Assembly: GCA_013289585.1 (NCBI GenBank) | Contig: JABCZR010000011.1 | Coordinates: 1-64,000 of the forward strand | Direction: 5' to 3' | Source of the DNA: Acidobacteriota bacterium | Lineage (GTDB): Bacteria; Acidobacteriota; Terriglobia; Acidiferrales; UBA7541 | DNA: 64,000 nucleotides | In this document: one piece after another, positions 26,306 to 34,137 of the stretch | Numbering within the stretch: position 1 is the stretch's first letter | Layout of the letters: each line of letters starts with the position of its first letter | Position numbers and translations under genes: made by a program | The notes under the pieces: generated by a model | Seen by the model: the letters and a program-made list of their open reading frames with translations, nothing else | Database searches by the model: none | What the model was told of the DNA's origin: nothing

Positions 26306-27559
26306 GTGACAACGATCAAGCGACTCTGGCTGCTTTTGTTCTTGACGGCGGTTCTCGGAATAGTCCCTGCCAAGACCCTCGCGTCACCGAACCATTCCGA
26401 TGACTCCCACCATCGCATTAAGCACGTTTTTGTCATCATTCTGGAAAACGAAGGGTTTGACGTTACCTTTGGCCCCAACTCCAAGGCCCCGTTCCTTTCC
26501 AAGACGCTGCCCAGTCAAGGCGTTCTGTTGACCCAATATTACGGCACGGGCCACGTGAGCTTGGACAACTACGTTGCCATGATCAGCGGACAAGCGGCTA
26601 CCCCTCAGACGCGCAATGATTGTCAGGTCTTTCAGGATTTTGCACTGACCGGTCTTACTGCTGATGGTCAGGCCATTGGCAGTGGGTGTGTCTATCCCGC
26701 CTCCATTAAGACCCTCCCCGACCAATTGAACGCCATCGGCAAGACTTGGCGCGGCTACATGGAGGACATGGGCAATGATCCTTCCCGCGAATCGGCCACG
26801 TGCGGCCACCCTGCTCTCAATTCCGTCGATCTTACGCAATCCTCAGAAGCTCCATCGGCCGCCGTTCCTCTCGGTGATCAATATGCTTCTCGCCATAATC
26901 CCTTCGTCTATTTCCATTCCATCATCGACTCACCCGATTGCGCTTCTCACGTCGTCAATCTGAATCTGTTGCCTCAGGACCTCCAACACGAGTCCGATAC
27001 GCCAAGCTTTGTCTTCATTACTCCCAATCTCTGCAACGATGGCCATGACGCTCCCTGCAAGAACGGCCAACCGGGCGGCCTTGTCTCCGCCGATGCGTTT
27101 CTCCAAAAATGGATTCCTCTCATTACTGCTTCTACCGCCTATCAGCGTGACGGTCTCATCGTCATTGCTTTTGATGAGGGGGGACTGACGGTTCAGCCGA
27201 CCGCGACGGGTCTCTCCATTTTTGCCCCGGGACTTTTCTGTTGCAACGAACAGCCTGGTCCCAACCTGGCACCCTTTCCGCAGTCCACCAATATCACTTC
27301 GACTGTCAGCCTGACTTTTCAGAGCTATGGTGGTGATCGGACCGGCGCCGTGCTTCTATCTCCCTTTCTCGAGCCTGGCACGGTTTCCAATACCCCTTTC
27401 AACCACTACTCCTTGCTGAAATCCCTCGAGGATATTTTCGACACTGATGCGTATTTGGGTTACGCAGGAGCGCCTGGCCTCGTTGGCTTTTTCGGTTGCG
27501 TCACCTCCGACATAGCAACCAAGGAACCGCACCGGTTTTCGGCCTGTAACTTGCACTGA
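26306..27559 (+). CDS. Secreted phosphoesterase-family protein (phospholipase C / acid phosphatase type)
   Basis: 417 residues from GTG 26306, which follows GGAGGAGA. A signal peptide ends near KTLAS. The phosphoesterase domain (PF04185 type) starts with the signature VIILENEGFD and continues with GTGHVSLDNYVAMISGQ, whose Ser is the likely nucleophile position in AcpA-like enzymes. It then has PSFVFITPNLCNDGHD and IVIAFDEGG, which supply further metal ligands, and a late NHYSLLKSLEDIF motif. Such enzymes cleave phosphomonoesters or phospholipids outside the cytosol. Several Cys pairs fit an exported protein. Two terminator-like hairpins follow. Confidence 0.9.
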   Translation: MTTIKRLWLLLFLTAVLGIVPAKTLASPNHSDDSHHRIKHVFVIILENEGFDVTFGPNSKAPFLSKTLPSQGVLLTQYYGTGHVSLDNYVAMISGQAATPQTRNDCQVFQDFALTGLTADGQAIGSGCVYPASIKTLPDQLNAIGKTWRGYMEDMGNDPSRESATCGHPALNSVDLTQSSEAPSAAVPLGDQYASRHNPFVYFHSIIDSPDCASHVVNLNLLPQDLQHESDTPSFVFITPNLCNDGHDAPCKNGQPGGLVSADAFLQKWIPLITASTAYQRDGLIVIAFDEGGLTVQPTATGLSIFAPGLFCCNEQPGPNLAPFPQSTNITSTVSLTFQSYGGDRTGAVLLSPFLEPGTVSNTPFNHYSLLKSLEDIFDTDAYLGYAGAPGLVGFFGCVTSDIATKEPHRFSACNLH

Positions 27560-27588
27560 ACGAATTACGCTTCCATACGCATCACCCC

Positions 27589-27626
27589 AAACGGCCTTCG
27601 GCGGAACCACAGTTGAGGGCCGTTTT
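27589..27626 (+). terminator. Possible terminator after the phosphoesterase gene
   Basis: AAACGGCC (27589-27596) pairs with GGCCGTTT (27618-27625) in a hairpin that ends in T-rich sequence 30 nt after the phosphoesterase stop. The loop is long (21 nt) and the T run is short, so this is only a moderate call. Confidence 0.45.
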
Positions 27627-27678
27627 ATTCCTGGGGCAGCTGGCCACAATTCCAGGTCTGTACCGCAATTGCCACTAG

Positions 27679-27694
27679 CGAACGCGGGCGTTCG
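27679..27694. repeat. Short inverted repeat
   Basis: CGAACGC and GCGTTCG flank GG in a perfect 16-bp inverted repeat between two terminator-like hairpins. It may be an operator or part of a small transcript. Confidence 0.35.
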
Positions 27695-27766
27695 AATGTC
27701 TCGGCGCAGGATCAGAGCCGCGACAATCCAATCTTTGGACCACGCCATATCCGAATCGATAGTCCC

Positions 27767-27792
27767 GCTATCCGTTCGGATAGCATTTTTTT
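27767..27792 (+). terminator. Intrinsic terminator upstream of the small exported protein
   Basis: GCTATCCG (27767-27774) and CGGATAGC (27777-27784) form a compact hairpin followed by A and seven T residues. It lies about 200 nt before the next gene and about 210 nt after the phosphoesterase stop, so it would end a transcript that begins in, or reads through, this gap. Confidence 0.6.
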
Positions 27793-27992
27793 GTTTGCAG
27801 AACAGGCGGATCCTGTTCCGAGGGCTGCAAATTCACACCCATGTCTCTTTGCATCAACTACTTCTGCCGGTAAACACAAACGCAAGGAAAATGCGCGTTC
27901 TCCTGGCACGTCAAATGCTCTCTCCATTGTGTGATTTCCAAGAGCAAAGCGTGAGGCATAAAAAGGAAATCGGTTTTGAAAGGAGATTCATC

Positions 27993-28436
27993 ATGAAAAC
28001 CAATCGAATTCGTTTATTGGCAATGGCCGCTGTTGGACTGGCTGCCGTTTGCGCTTCCGCGAAGCCCGTCTCTGCGCAAAATGCCTGGCAGGGCAGTTTT
28101 ACTCTGCCAAATGAAGTTCACTGGCAAGGCGCCGTATTGCCCGCCGGCGAGTACACCTTTTCGATGGAGAGCGCCGCATCGCCGAACAAGATGGTCGTTC
28201 GCGGGAAAGATGCCGCCGCGATTATCGTGACAATCGCGACCTCCACCGGCTCCAAGAGCCAGCCGAGCCAATTGACCATCGAGCGCCGTGGCGACGCTTA
28301 CTTCGTTAGCGAAATGTACTCCGCCGATCTCGGCGTGCAGTTCCGCTACTCGATCCCGGCGCCTCCGAAGGATGAGCTGCTCGCTCAGAATCGCGCGTCA
28401 ACCGAGCACATCCTCATTGCTGAACTCCGCAAGTAG
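27993..28436 (+). CDS. Small exported beta-rich protein, acidobacterial type
   Basis: 147 residues from ATG 27993, preceded by AAAGGAGA (27979-27986); the open frame extends far upstream but without coding character. A signal peptide ends KPVSAQ. The mature part shows alternating strands: GSFTLPNEVHWQGAVLPAG, EYTFSMESAASPNKMVVRG, AIIVTIATS, LTIERRGDAYFVSEMY. This pattern recurs in small secreted acidobacterial proteins of unknown function. It is a single-gene unit closed by a strong terminator. I cannot give a function. Confidence 0.75.
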   Translation: MKTNRIRLLAMAAVGLAAVCASAKPVSAQNAWQGSFTLPNEVHWQGAVLPAGEYTFSMESAASPNKMVVRGKDAAAIIVTIATSTGSKSQPSQLTIERRGDAYFVSEMYSADLGVQFRYSIPAPPKDELLAQNRASTEHILIAELRK

Positions 28437-28458
28437 CCCCCACCTGCTGCACCCCGGT

Positions 28459-28504
28459 CTGAGGGCAAGCCCCAACCAAAAGCGGGCTTGCCCTCAGTTT
28501 TTTT
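28459..28504 (+). terminator. Strong intrinsic terminator
   Basis: A perfect 14-bp stem (28459-28472 with 28484-28497), an 11-nt loop, then seven T residues, 22 nt after the stop of the small exported protein gene. Its form is that of a textbook rho-independent terminator. Confidence 0.93.
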
Positions 28505-28673
28505 GTGTGCCCCAGAAGTATCCTTCGTCGCCGAGGCCGGCTATAGCGATTTTTGGTAGCCGAGGAGGTATCTGATTTAGGCAGAGATCTGGCGGCGGTT
28601 TATGACTTCCTTGAGCCCCTTCGTCCCAGTCACCTCCGTGTACAAGGACAAGCAATGCCGTTCCTAACAGGCA

Positions 28674-29777
28674 TTAGGGTTTGGACGAATTGTGGCCGGG
28701 AGCATTTGGCGTCAACCGCCGGATAACGAATTCTTGGATGATATTGGCGGCGGCGCCTGCGCCAATCTGAACCAGCGTGTTTTCGAATGTTAATGCCGCT
28801 CCGTTGCGATCGCCCGGCGGATAATAGAGATTCGAAATACCGGCGGAGGCAAGACCGCCGAGAATACCCGAATAATTGGCCTGCCAGTGTCCATTGTCTC
28901 CCTTGCAGATCACCGAATTCGCGATCGCATACAGAATCCGTGATCGCTTGCTTCCGGTTCCTTTGTAAAAATAGCGTGGATCCTGTTTGAAGAGCGACGG
29001 CAAAATCGCGCTGCCAATAAGCGTGCTGGTCACAAAATCCCCGTAGGCGGCGCCGTAACGCCTCGCGAAACCGTCTGCACCCTGCCCGTATCCGCTGAAT
29101 CTACCTTGCGCCTGCTCAATTCCCGCGATGGCCGCGGTCAGGCCGAATGTGACCGGATCCACCGACGTCTTCCAGGCAAGCTCGAACTTTTGCTTCGGGG
29201 AGAGAGGAACTGCATCATGAATGTAGGTGACATAAAAATTTGGAACGACGCCGAGGACGCGCTGCTGCTCTTGCGCCTTGATCTGCTCTTCCGCTATGTC
29301 CACCCGTGAAGGCATGACCCGCACCTCCGTGATTGCGGTGGCCACCGTCAAGGCGATATCCGGGACAACATAGGTCTCCCCGGAACGCAGGATTCCCGAC
29401 GACGTCTGCGTGGCGAAGCCCGCTAAGGAGATGATGATCTGGAAGGGCCCGGGTGGGATATTGGGGAAAGAAAATTGCCCATCGCCGCCGGAGAACACTT
29501 CCTGGTCTGGGTATTGATCGTCGCGTGTAAGTTTTACCCGGACTCCAGCGACCACTCCTCCACTTTGATCAACCACGGTCCCGCTGATGCTTCCCGTCTC
29601 CTGTTGCGCGGGCAATCGCTCGCGGCCCGACGTACGGGTTCCCGGCGCGTCCGCCGCTTCACTTTCCGTTCCCGGCGCAATCGGAGGCTGCTGAGACTGG
29701 GCCAATGTTGGAAATCCCCAAAGCAGCAAACCGAGGCTTAGCCAGACTCCCCAAGGCGTGCATCTGCGCATAAGCAT
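28674..29777 (-). CDS. Exported protein: carboxypeptidase-regulatory-like domain plus acidobacterial family domain
   Basis: 367 residues from ATG 29777 (GAGGG five bases upstream; GTG 29783 is an alternative). A signal peptide ends TLAQS. A beta-sandwich of the carboxypeptidase-regulatory type follows (about 60-140: GSISGTVVDQSGGVVAGVRV, GQFSFPNIPPGPFQI), as in TonB-dependent receptors of this phylum. The C-terminal 200 residues match the protein at 9291-10052: KFELAWKTSVDPVTF, GYGQGADGFARRYG, LPSLFKQDPRYF, GTGSKRSR, NYSGILGGLASAGISNLYYP. The shared part is unnamed. Location in the periplasm or outer membrane is inferred; function unknown. Confidence 0.78.
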   Translation of the reverse strand: MLMRRCTPWGVWLSLGLLLWGFPTLAQSQQPPIAPGTESEAADAPGTRTSGRERLPAQQETGSISGTVVDQSGGVVAGVRVKLTRDDQYPDQEVFSGGDGQFSFPNIPPGPFQIIISLAGFATQTSSGILRSGETYVVPDIALTVATAITEVRVMPSRVDIAEEQIKAQEQQRVLGVVPNFYVTYIHDAVPLSPKQKFELAWKTSVDPVTFGLTAAIAGIEQAQGRFSGYGQGADGFARRYGAAYGDFVTSTLIGSAILPSLFKQDPRYFYKGTGSKRSRILYAIANSVICKGDNGHWQANYSGILGGLASAGISNLYYPPGDRNGAALTFENTLVQIGAGAAANIIQEFVIRRLTPNAPGHNSSKP

Positions 29778-30074
29778 CACCACCCTCGTATTATGATGCT
29801 CCGCGAAAGGATTTTGGATTCCCGAAATGTTTGGCGCCTTTAAAAGTTACCGGTGCAGGCCTGGCCGCTTGGTCAGGGGCCATTCTGTCGCCAGTCTCTT
29901 GATGGGCCCAAGAATATTGCAGGCGGATGTATACTGCGCCTGCGGCGGATGCGTCCCAACATATTAAGCATAGACGGGCTCTGGCGGGGACTGGGGAAAG
30001 AAGGCATCTCCTGATGATCAGCACCTATTCTAGCAGTTTGCGGCTCAGCAGCCCCGGCCGGTCGCCAAAGGAAA

Positions 30075-31397
30075 ATGATGGTTACACGACGTGAGTTTCT
30101 CGATGCACTTGCAATAAGCGCGGCGGGGCTCGCCGTGGGAATAACGGCGAAGAGCTATAGCCAGATCCTCGGCTCCAACGATCGGCTGAATTTTGCGGTT
30201 ATCGGCCTCAACGGGCGGGGCTATGCCCATCTCGCGTCGCTCAAGGCCAACAAGAGTGCGGCCCGCATTTCGCATGTCTGCGATGTGGACAGCGACATTC
30301 TCAAGAAATTTGCTGACAGCGCGCGCCAGGAGATGGGTGAGGCGCCTGCGACGGAAAAAGACTTTCGCAAAATACTTGGGCACAAGGAGGTGGACGCCAT
30401 CACCATTGCCAGTCCCGACCATTGGCATACACCGATGGCCATTGCCGGATTGCAAGCGGGCAAGCACGTGTATGTGGAAAAGCCGTGCAGCCATAATCCC
30501 GCCGAAGGCGAGATGCTGGTCCAGGCGCAGCAGAAGTATCAAAAGTTGGTGCAGATGGGCAACCAGCAGCGCTCCTCAACTTACACCATCGATATCGTCC
30601 AAAAGATTCACGAAGGCATCATTGGCAGGCCGTACTACGCAAAAGCCTGGTACAGCAATGTGAGAAAGTCCATCGGCACAGGCAAAGAAGTGCCCGTGCC
30701 GGCGCAACTGGATTGGGAACTCTGGCAAGGTCCGGCGCCGCGCCGTCCCTATCGGGACAATGTGCACCCATATAACTGGCATTGGTTCAGGATTTATGGC
30801 ACCGGTGAAGCACTCAATAATGGCACGCATGAAGTCGATGTCTGCCGCTGGGCGCTGGGCGTTGACTATCCCAAGCGGGTCACTTCGTCGGGCGGGAGAT
30901 ACCAGTTCAAAGACGATTGGCAGTTTTACGACACGCTGGTAACCAGCTTCGAGTACGAAGACAAGCTGTTGTCGTGGGAGGGCAAGAGCTGCCAGGGTAT
31001 GAAATTTTACGGGCGTGATCGTGGTTCGGCCATCATGGGAACAACCGGTACCGTCCTTGTGGATCGCGACGGCTACGAGATCTACAACCTTAATGGCAAG
31101 AAAACCGGCGAATTTAAGGCTGGCAGCCAGACTTCATCTTCCGACACCCTCGGGCGCGATTCCATGACCGACGCCCACTTCGCGAACTTCATCGCGGCAA
31201 TCCGCAAGGGCGAGAAGCTCAACGCTCCGATCTCGGCCGGAAACGTCGCCGTTACGATGCTGCAGCTTTCCAATATCGCCTGGGAAGTTAATCGCGAATT
31301 GCATCTGGACACAAAGGACGGGCGCATCCAGAACGACCCTGAAGCGATGAAGATGTGGGAGCGCGAATACGAGAAGGGCTGGGAACCGCGCGTGTGA
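30075..31397 (+). CDS. Tat-exported Gfo/Idh/MocA-family oxidoreductase
   Basis: 440 residues. The start carries a twin-arginine signal, VTRREFLDALAIS, followed by a hydrophobic stretch and Ala-rich cleavage region. The Rossmann domain (about 40-165) begins LNFAVIGLNGRGYAHL and includes the family's VEKPCSHN strand at about 138. The C-terminal domain has WHWFRIYGTGEALNNGTHEVDVCRWAL, containing the conserved active-site His and Asp. Such enzymes oxidise or isomerise sugars with tightly bound NAD(H), and exported ones carry the cofactor through Tat. The sugar isomerase 97 nt downstream is the usual partner, so the pair likely handles an envelope sugar. Confidence 0.92.
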   Translation: MMVTRREFLDALAISAAGLAVGITAKSYSQILGSNDRLNFAVIGLNGRGYAHLASLKANKSAARISHVCDVDSDILKKFADSARQEMGEAPATEKDFRKILGHKEVDAITIASPDHWHTPMAIAGLQAGKHVYVEKPCSHNPAEGEMLVQAQQKYQKLVQMGNQQRSSTYTIDIVQKIHEGIIGRPYYAKAWYSNVRKSIGTGKEVPVPAQLDWELWQGPAPRRPYRDNVHPYNWHWFRIYGTGEALNNGTHEVDVCRWALGVDYPKRVTSSGGRYQFKDDWQFYDTLVTSFEYEDKLLSWEGKSCQGMKFYGRDRGSAIMGTTGTVLVDRDGYEIYNLNGKKTGEFKAGSQTSSSDTLGRDSMTDAHFANFIAAIRKGEKLNAPISAGNVAVTMLQLSNIAWEVNRELHLDTKDGRIQNDPEAMKMWEREYEKGWEPRV

Positions 31398-31494
31398 GAA
31401 TGCGGCGAGTTTTCCTATGTAAGGAAATAAGGAAAGGATCTTTTTCTACAGGGTGTAAGCAGGATTTGAAATCAGCCCTTGTGATTGGCCGACT

Positions 31495-32370
31495 ATGAAC
31501 CATAACTTCACTCGTCGCAATTTCGTTCGCTCCGGCGCATTCGCTGTGGGAGCGTTGGCTGCTTCGAGCGACCTCTTCGCATTCGCTCAGCAACAGCCAT
31601 CAGCTGGCGAACCGTCGCCCATTCGCTTGGGTCTGGCCAGCTACACTTTCCGCAATTTCAGCCGCGCGCAGCTGATCGTCTTCATGAAGCAACTCAAGGT
31701 GTTCGCGCTGAATGCCAAAGATGTTAAAGATCATCTCCCCATGGATGCGAAGCTGGAGGCGGCTGCGCTGGCGGACTATGCCGCCGCGGGAATCAGCCTC
31801 CACGCCGCCGGAACTATTTATTTCACAAAAGACGAAGATGCGGACATCCGGAGCAAGTTCGAATACTGCAGGCGCGCGGGGATTGCCGTCATTGTCGCGG
31901 GCGACCCGGCACCGGAATCGCTCCCGCGAATCGAGAAGTTCGTAAAGGAATACGACATCCGCATCGCGATCCACAATCACGGGCCGGAAGATAAATTGTG
32001 GCCTTCGCCTCTGGAGGTATTGAAAGCGGTAAAAGGTATGGACCCGCGCATGGGGTGCTGCATCGACGTCGGGCATACGGCGCGCTCAGGCACGGATGTG
32101 GTTCAGGCGATCCACGAGGTAGGCCCGAGGCTGTTTAACGTGCACATGAAGGACCTCACAGATTTTCAGAGCAAGGACAGCCAGGTCGCAGTAGGAGAAG
32201 GAATCATCCCGGTGCGCAGGATGTTCGATGCCCTGATCGCCGCGAAGTACGCGGGCTTCGTCGATCTGGAGTATGAGATTCATCCCGACGATCCCATGCC
32301 GGGCGTGAGCAGCAGCTTCGCCTATATGCGAAGCGTCCTGTCAGGCATGGGGTATGCGAGCCCGGCCTGA
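31495..32370 (+). CDS. Tat-exported sugar phosphate isomerase/epimerase-like protein
   Basis: 291 residues. It begins with a Tat signal, TRRNFVRSGAFAVG, cleaved near AFAQQ. The rest is a xylose-isomerase-like TIM barrel: IRLGLASYTFRNFS, FALNAKDVKDHL, RIAIHNHGPEDKLWPSP, MGCCIDVGHTARSG, LFNVHMKDLTD and FVDLEYEIHPDDP. His, Glu and Asp residues at barrel ends are in the usual metal-binding positions. Despite the family name, exported members act on free sugars. It follows the oxidoreductase gene by 97 nt and probably shares its transcript and pathway. Confidence 0.92.
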   Translation: MNHNFTRRNFVRSGAFAVGALAASSDLFAFAQQQPSAGEPSPIRLGLASYTFRNFSRAQLIVFMKQLKVFALNAKDVKDHLPMDAKLEAAALADYAAAGISLHAAGTIYFTKDEDADIRSKFEYCRRAGIAVIVAGDPAPESLPRIEKFVKEYDIRIAIHNHGPEDKLWPSPLEVLKAVKGMDPRMGCCIDVGHTARSGTDVVQAIHEVGPRLFNVHMKDLTDFQSKDSQVAVGEGIIPVRRMFDALIAAKYAGFVDLEYEIHPDDPMPGVSSSFAYMRSVLSGMGYASPA

Positions 32371-32415
32371 ATCATTTCTGCAGCCCGCCCGGCAACTTGT
32401 GGATTTTGCATCAGC

Positions 32416-32574
32416 GTGCGCGAACTCAATGATGCGCCGCTGTGGGTGACCATGGACGGGGTGCCTGAAAAAATCGAAGTGCAAATCTGGCTGTCCGCGT
32501 TTAATATTCCGCACGACACGATCAGGAAATTCGGGAAAGATTGGTCAACGCAACTGCAAAAAATATTTTCATAG
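32416..32574 (+). CDS. Possible small ORF of 52 residues
   Basis: A GTG-initiated frame encodes VRELNDAPLWVTMDGVPEKI followed by a Trp/Phe-containing amphipathic tail ending LQKIFS. Composition looks protein-like, and its TAG sits in the ribosome site of the next gene, which would couple the two. It is in the same frame as the isomerase stop at 32370, so it could also be a relic of a longer C-terminus or of an older gene. No ribosome site is clear. I do not recognise it. Confidence 0.35.
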   Translation: MRELNDAPLWVTMDGVPEKIEVQIWLSAFNIPHDTIRKFGKDWSTQLQKIFS

Positions 32575-32583
32575 GGAGGACTC

Positions 32584-33165
32584 ATGAAAATTACTCCAAG
32601 AATCCGCATGATTGCGGCGATTGCCGTCGCGATGGTGCTGAGCGTTCCGCTATGGGCGGCGTTGCAGGAAAAAACTGGTGAGAAGCCGGCGACACCTGCG
32701 GCCAAGCCCGGCGCGGCGGAGATGGAGCGGCTGAAATTTTATTTGGGCGAATGGGATTATACCGAGACGTATCCGAAGTCGGCGTTCGCTCCGAACGGCG
32801 GGAAGAACACCGGGGTGTACACGAGCAGACTCGGGCCAGGCGGGCAATCGCTCGTCAATTCGTTTCACTCGCAAGGACCGGTCGGCGATTTTGAAGGGCT
32901 GATCGTGATGACCTGGGACGCCAGAGAAAAAGCGTACAAAGCGTACGTGTTTGGAAACGGAATCCCTGGAGCCGTCGTGGAAACCGGGCAGTTCGAGGGC
33001 GACGCGCTGGTGTACCGCTTCGAGTTTCCGGTCGAAGGCGGGTCAGTGAAATTGCGCAACGTCACAAAGGTTACCGGGCCGGGAACGCTGGTGAGCGAAG
33101 AATACTCCGCGATGAAAGATGGGCCAGAGACGCTGCTAGTGCACGTCGAAGCGAAAAAGCGGTAA
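32584..33165 (+). CDS. Exported DUF1579-family protein
   Basis: 193 residues with a signal peptide ending PLWAAL and an Ala/Pro/Lys linker to about residue 45. The domain begins ERLKFYLGEWDYTETY, the DUF1579 hallmark, and continues with SLVNSFHSQGPVG, FEGLIVMTWDAREKAYKAYVFGN and GSVKLRNVTKVTGPGTLVSEE. The fold is a calycin-like barrel; function is unknown. AGGGAGGA lies before the ATG. It is the last gene of the plus-strand run that starts with the sugar oxidoreductase, and converges on the bicupin gene with a 15-nt gap. Confidence 0.87.
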   Translation: MKITPRIRMIAAIAVAMVLSVPLWAALQEKTGEKPATPAAKPGAAEMERLKFYLGEWDYTETYPKSAFAPNGGKNTGVYTSRLGPGGQSLVNSFHSQGPVGDFEGLIVMTWDAREKAYKAYVFGNGIPGAVVETGQFEGDALVYRFEFPVEGGSVKLRNVTKVTGPGTLVSEEYSAMKDGPETLLVHVEAKKR

Positions 33166-33180
33166 CGTACCTTGCCCGAT

Positions 33181-33960
33181 TTAAAGCTTGGTCGTTGGTT
33201 CGCTTTCCTTGAATCCCACCAGGAGAAAACGCGTAACCTTATGTTTGCCTGGAGTGACGATCGTCCACTTTTTCCCCGACTCTAGCCAAAAGACGTCGCC
33301 AGAGTGAAGCGACTTCGATGGTTCTCCGTCTAGGTCCACTCGCAACTCGGAGCCGTCCTCTACCACTAGCAGTCGCACTGAGTGCGGACTTGATTCGCTA
33401 TAGTGTTGCTCAATGGGTGCCGGGGGCGAGTGAGATGAGACAAGAATCTCTTCAGTTTCGAAAAGTTGCCTCGGTCCCGTTGCTCGGACAAGAGCCCTGA
33501 GCGGGGAATCATTAGGAACGGTACTAGCGCCTGAACTTTCACAGTTCTTGACGGGGCCTTCGATTATTTTTTCGCAGAGATTATGCGCCTCACCTTGGGG
33601 CTTCAGGAGTTCGATGGTGACGTTGTTGAAAGGCAGGGCGGATTCGTTGCGGGCGATGTGGGCGAAATGGCCGGCGGAGTAGCCGAGTTGGCCGTCGGCC
33701 ATGGTGAGATGGGCTTCCGGTTTGCCTTGGACGGCGTTGATGACGTCGGCGGGGCCGAGCGCGACGTATAGGTAGGGGACGTCGTGTTGGTGGAGAAGAG
33801 TGGATTCGTGGGCGGGCACGCTCACGCGGAACACGCGGACGTAGTCGTTTTCGAGGACGAGGTGGTGGTGGGGCTCCTGGGGAATGGGGACGGCGGTGGG
33901 GGCCTGGGCGTTCAAGGAAAATGCCAAAAGCAGCAGCGCGGAGCAGAGTAGTGGTTTCAC
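33181..33960 (-). CDS. Exported bicupin-like protein
   Basis: 259 residues from GTG 33960, which lies six bases after GGGGAGG and gives a clean signal peptide (MKPLLCSALLLLAFSLNAQA); TTG 33975 would overlap that ribosome site. Two cupin-like halves are visible: residues about 30-130 with RVFRVSVPAHESTLLHQHDVPYLYVAL, and about 165-255 with QHYSESSPHSVRLLVVEDGSELRV and LHSGDVFWLESGKKWTIV. The first half keeps HxH-type residues; the second is poorer in metal ligands. Role unknown. It lies downstream of two REP-like palindromes and the thiolase, in the same direction. Confidence 0.75.
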   Translation of the reverse strand: MKPLLCSALLLLAFSLNAQAPTAVPIPQEPHHHLVLENDYVRVFRVSVPAHESTLLHQHDVPYLYVALGPADVINAVQGKPEAHLTMADGQLGYSAGHFAHIARNESALPFNNVTIELLKPQGEAHNLCEKIIEGPVKNCESSGASTVPNDSPLRALVRATGPRQLFETEEILVSSHSPPAPIEQHYSESSPHSVRLLVVEDGSELRVDLDGEPSKSLHSGDVFWLESGKKWTIVTPGKHKVTRFLLVGFKESEPTTKL

Positions 33961-34053
33961 CGAGGACCTCCCCAAGGATTGAACGCCGAAGCGAAAAGAA
34001 AAATGGCGAGATGAATTCGCCGCGACAAGGGCAACGCGACATAAGTGAAGCGG

Positions 34054-34136
34054 GCCGGGCTAAAGCCCGGCGTCTACAAACCAGAACACGATAGCAGAAA
34101 CAGAATACACCGGTCTAAACACCGGCCACTACAAAG
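34054..34136. repeat. Two REP-like palindromic elements
   Basis: Copy 1 (34054-34080): GCCGGGCT-AA-AGCCCGGC followed by GTCTACAAA. Copy 2 (34110-34136): CCGGT-CTAAAC-ACCGG followed by CCACTACAAAG. Both share a CTAAA loop and a CTACAAA tail and are 56 nt apart, between the thiolase and the bicupin. Short palindromes of this form are widespread in intergenic DNA of Acidobacteria, from general memory; here only these two are certain. Confidence 0.65.
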
Positions 34137-34137
34137 A

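Larger units (their letters stand above)
27560..27992. other. Intergenic gap holding two terminator-like hairpins
   Basis: A 433-nt gap. It contains the two hairpins and the inverted repeat listed separately. No protein gene is evident; a short untranslated transcript ending at about 27792 is possible. The AAAGGAGA ribosome site of the next gene ends at 27986. Confidence 0.4.
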
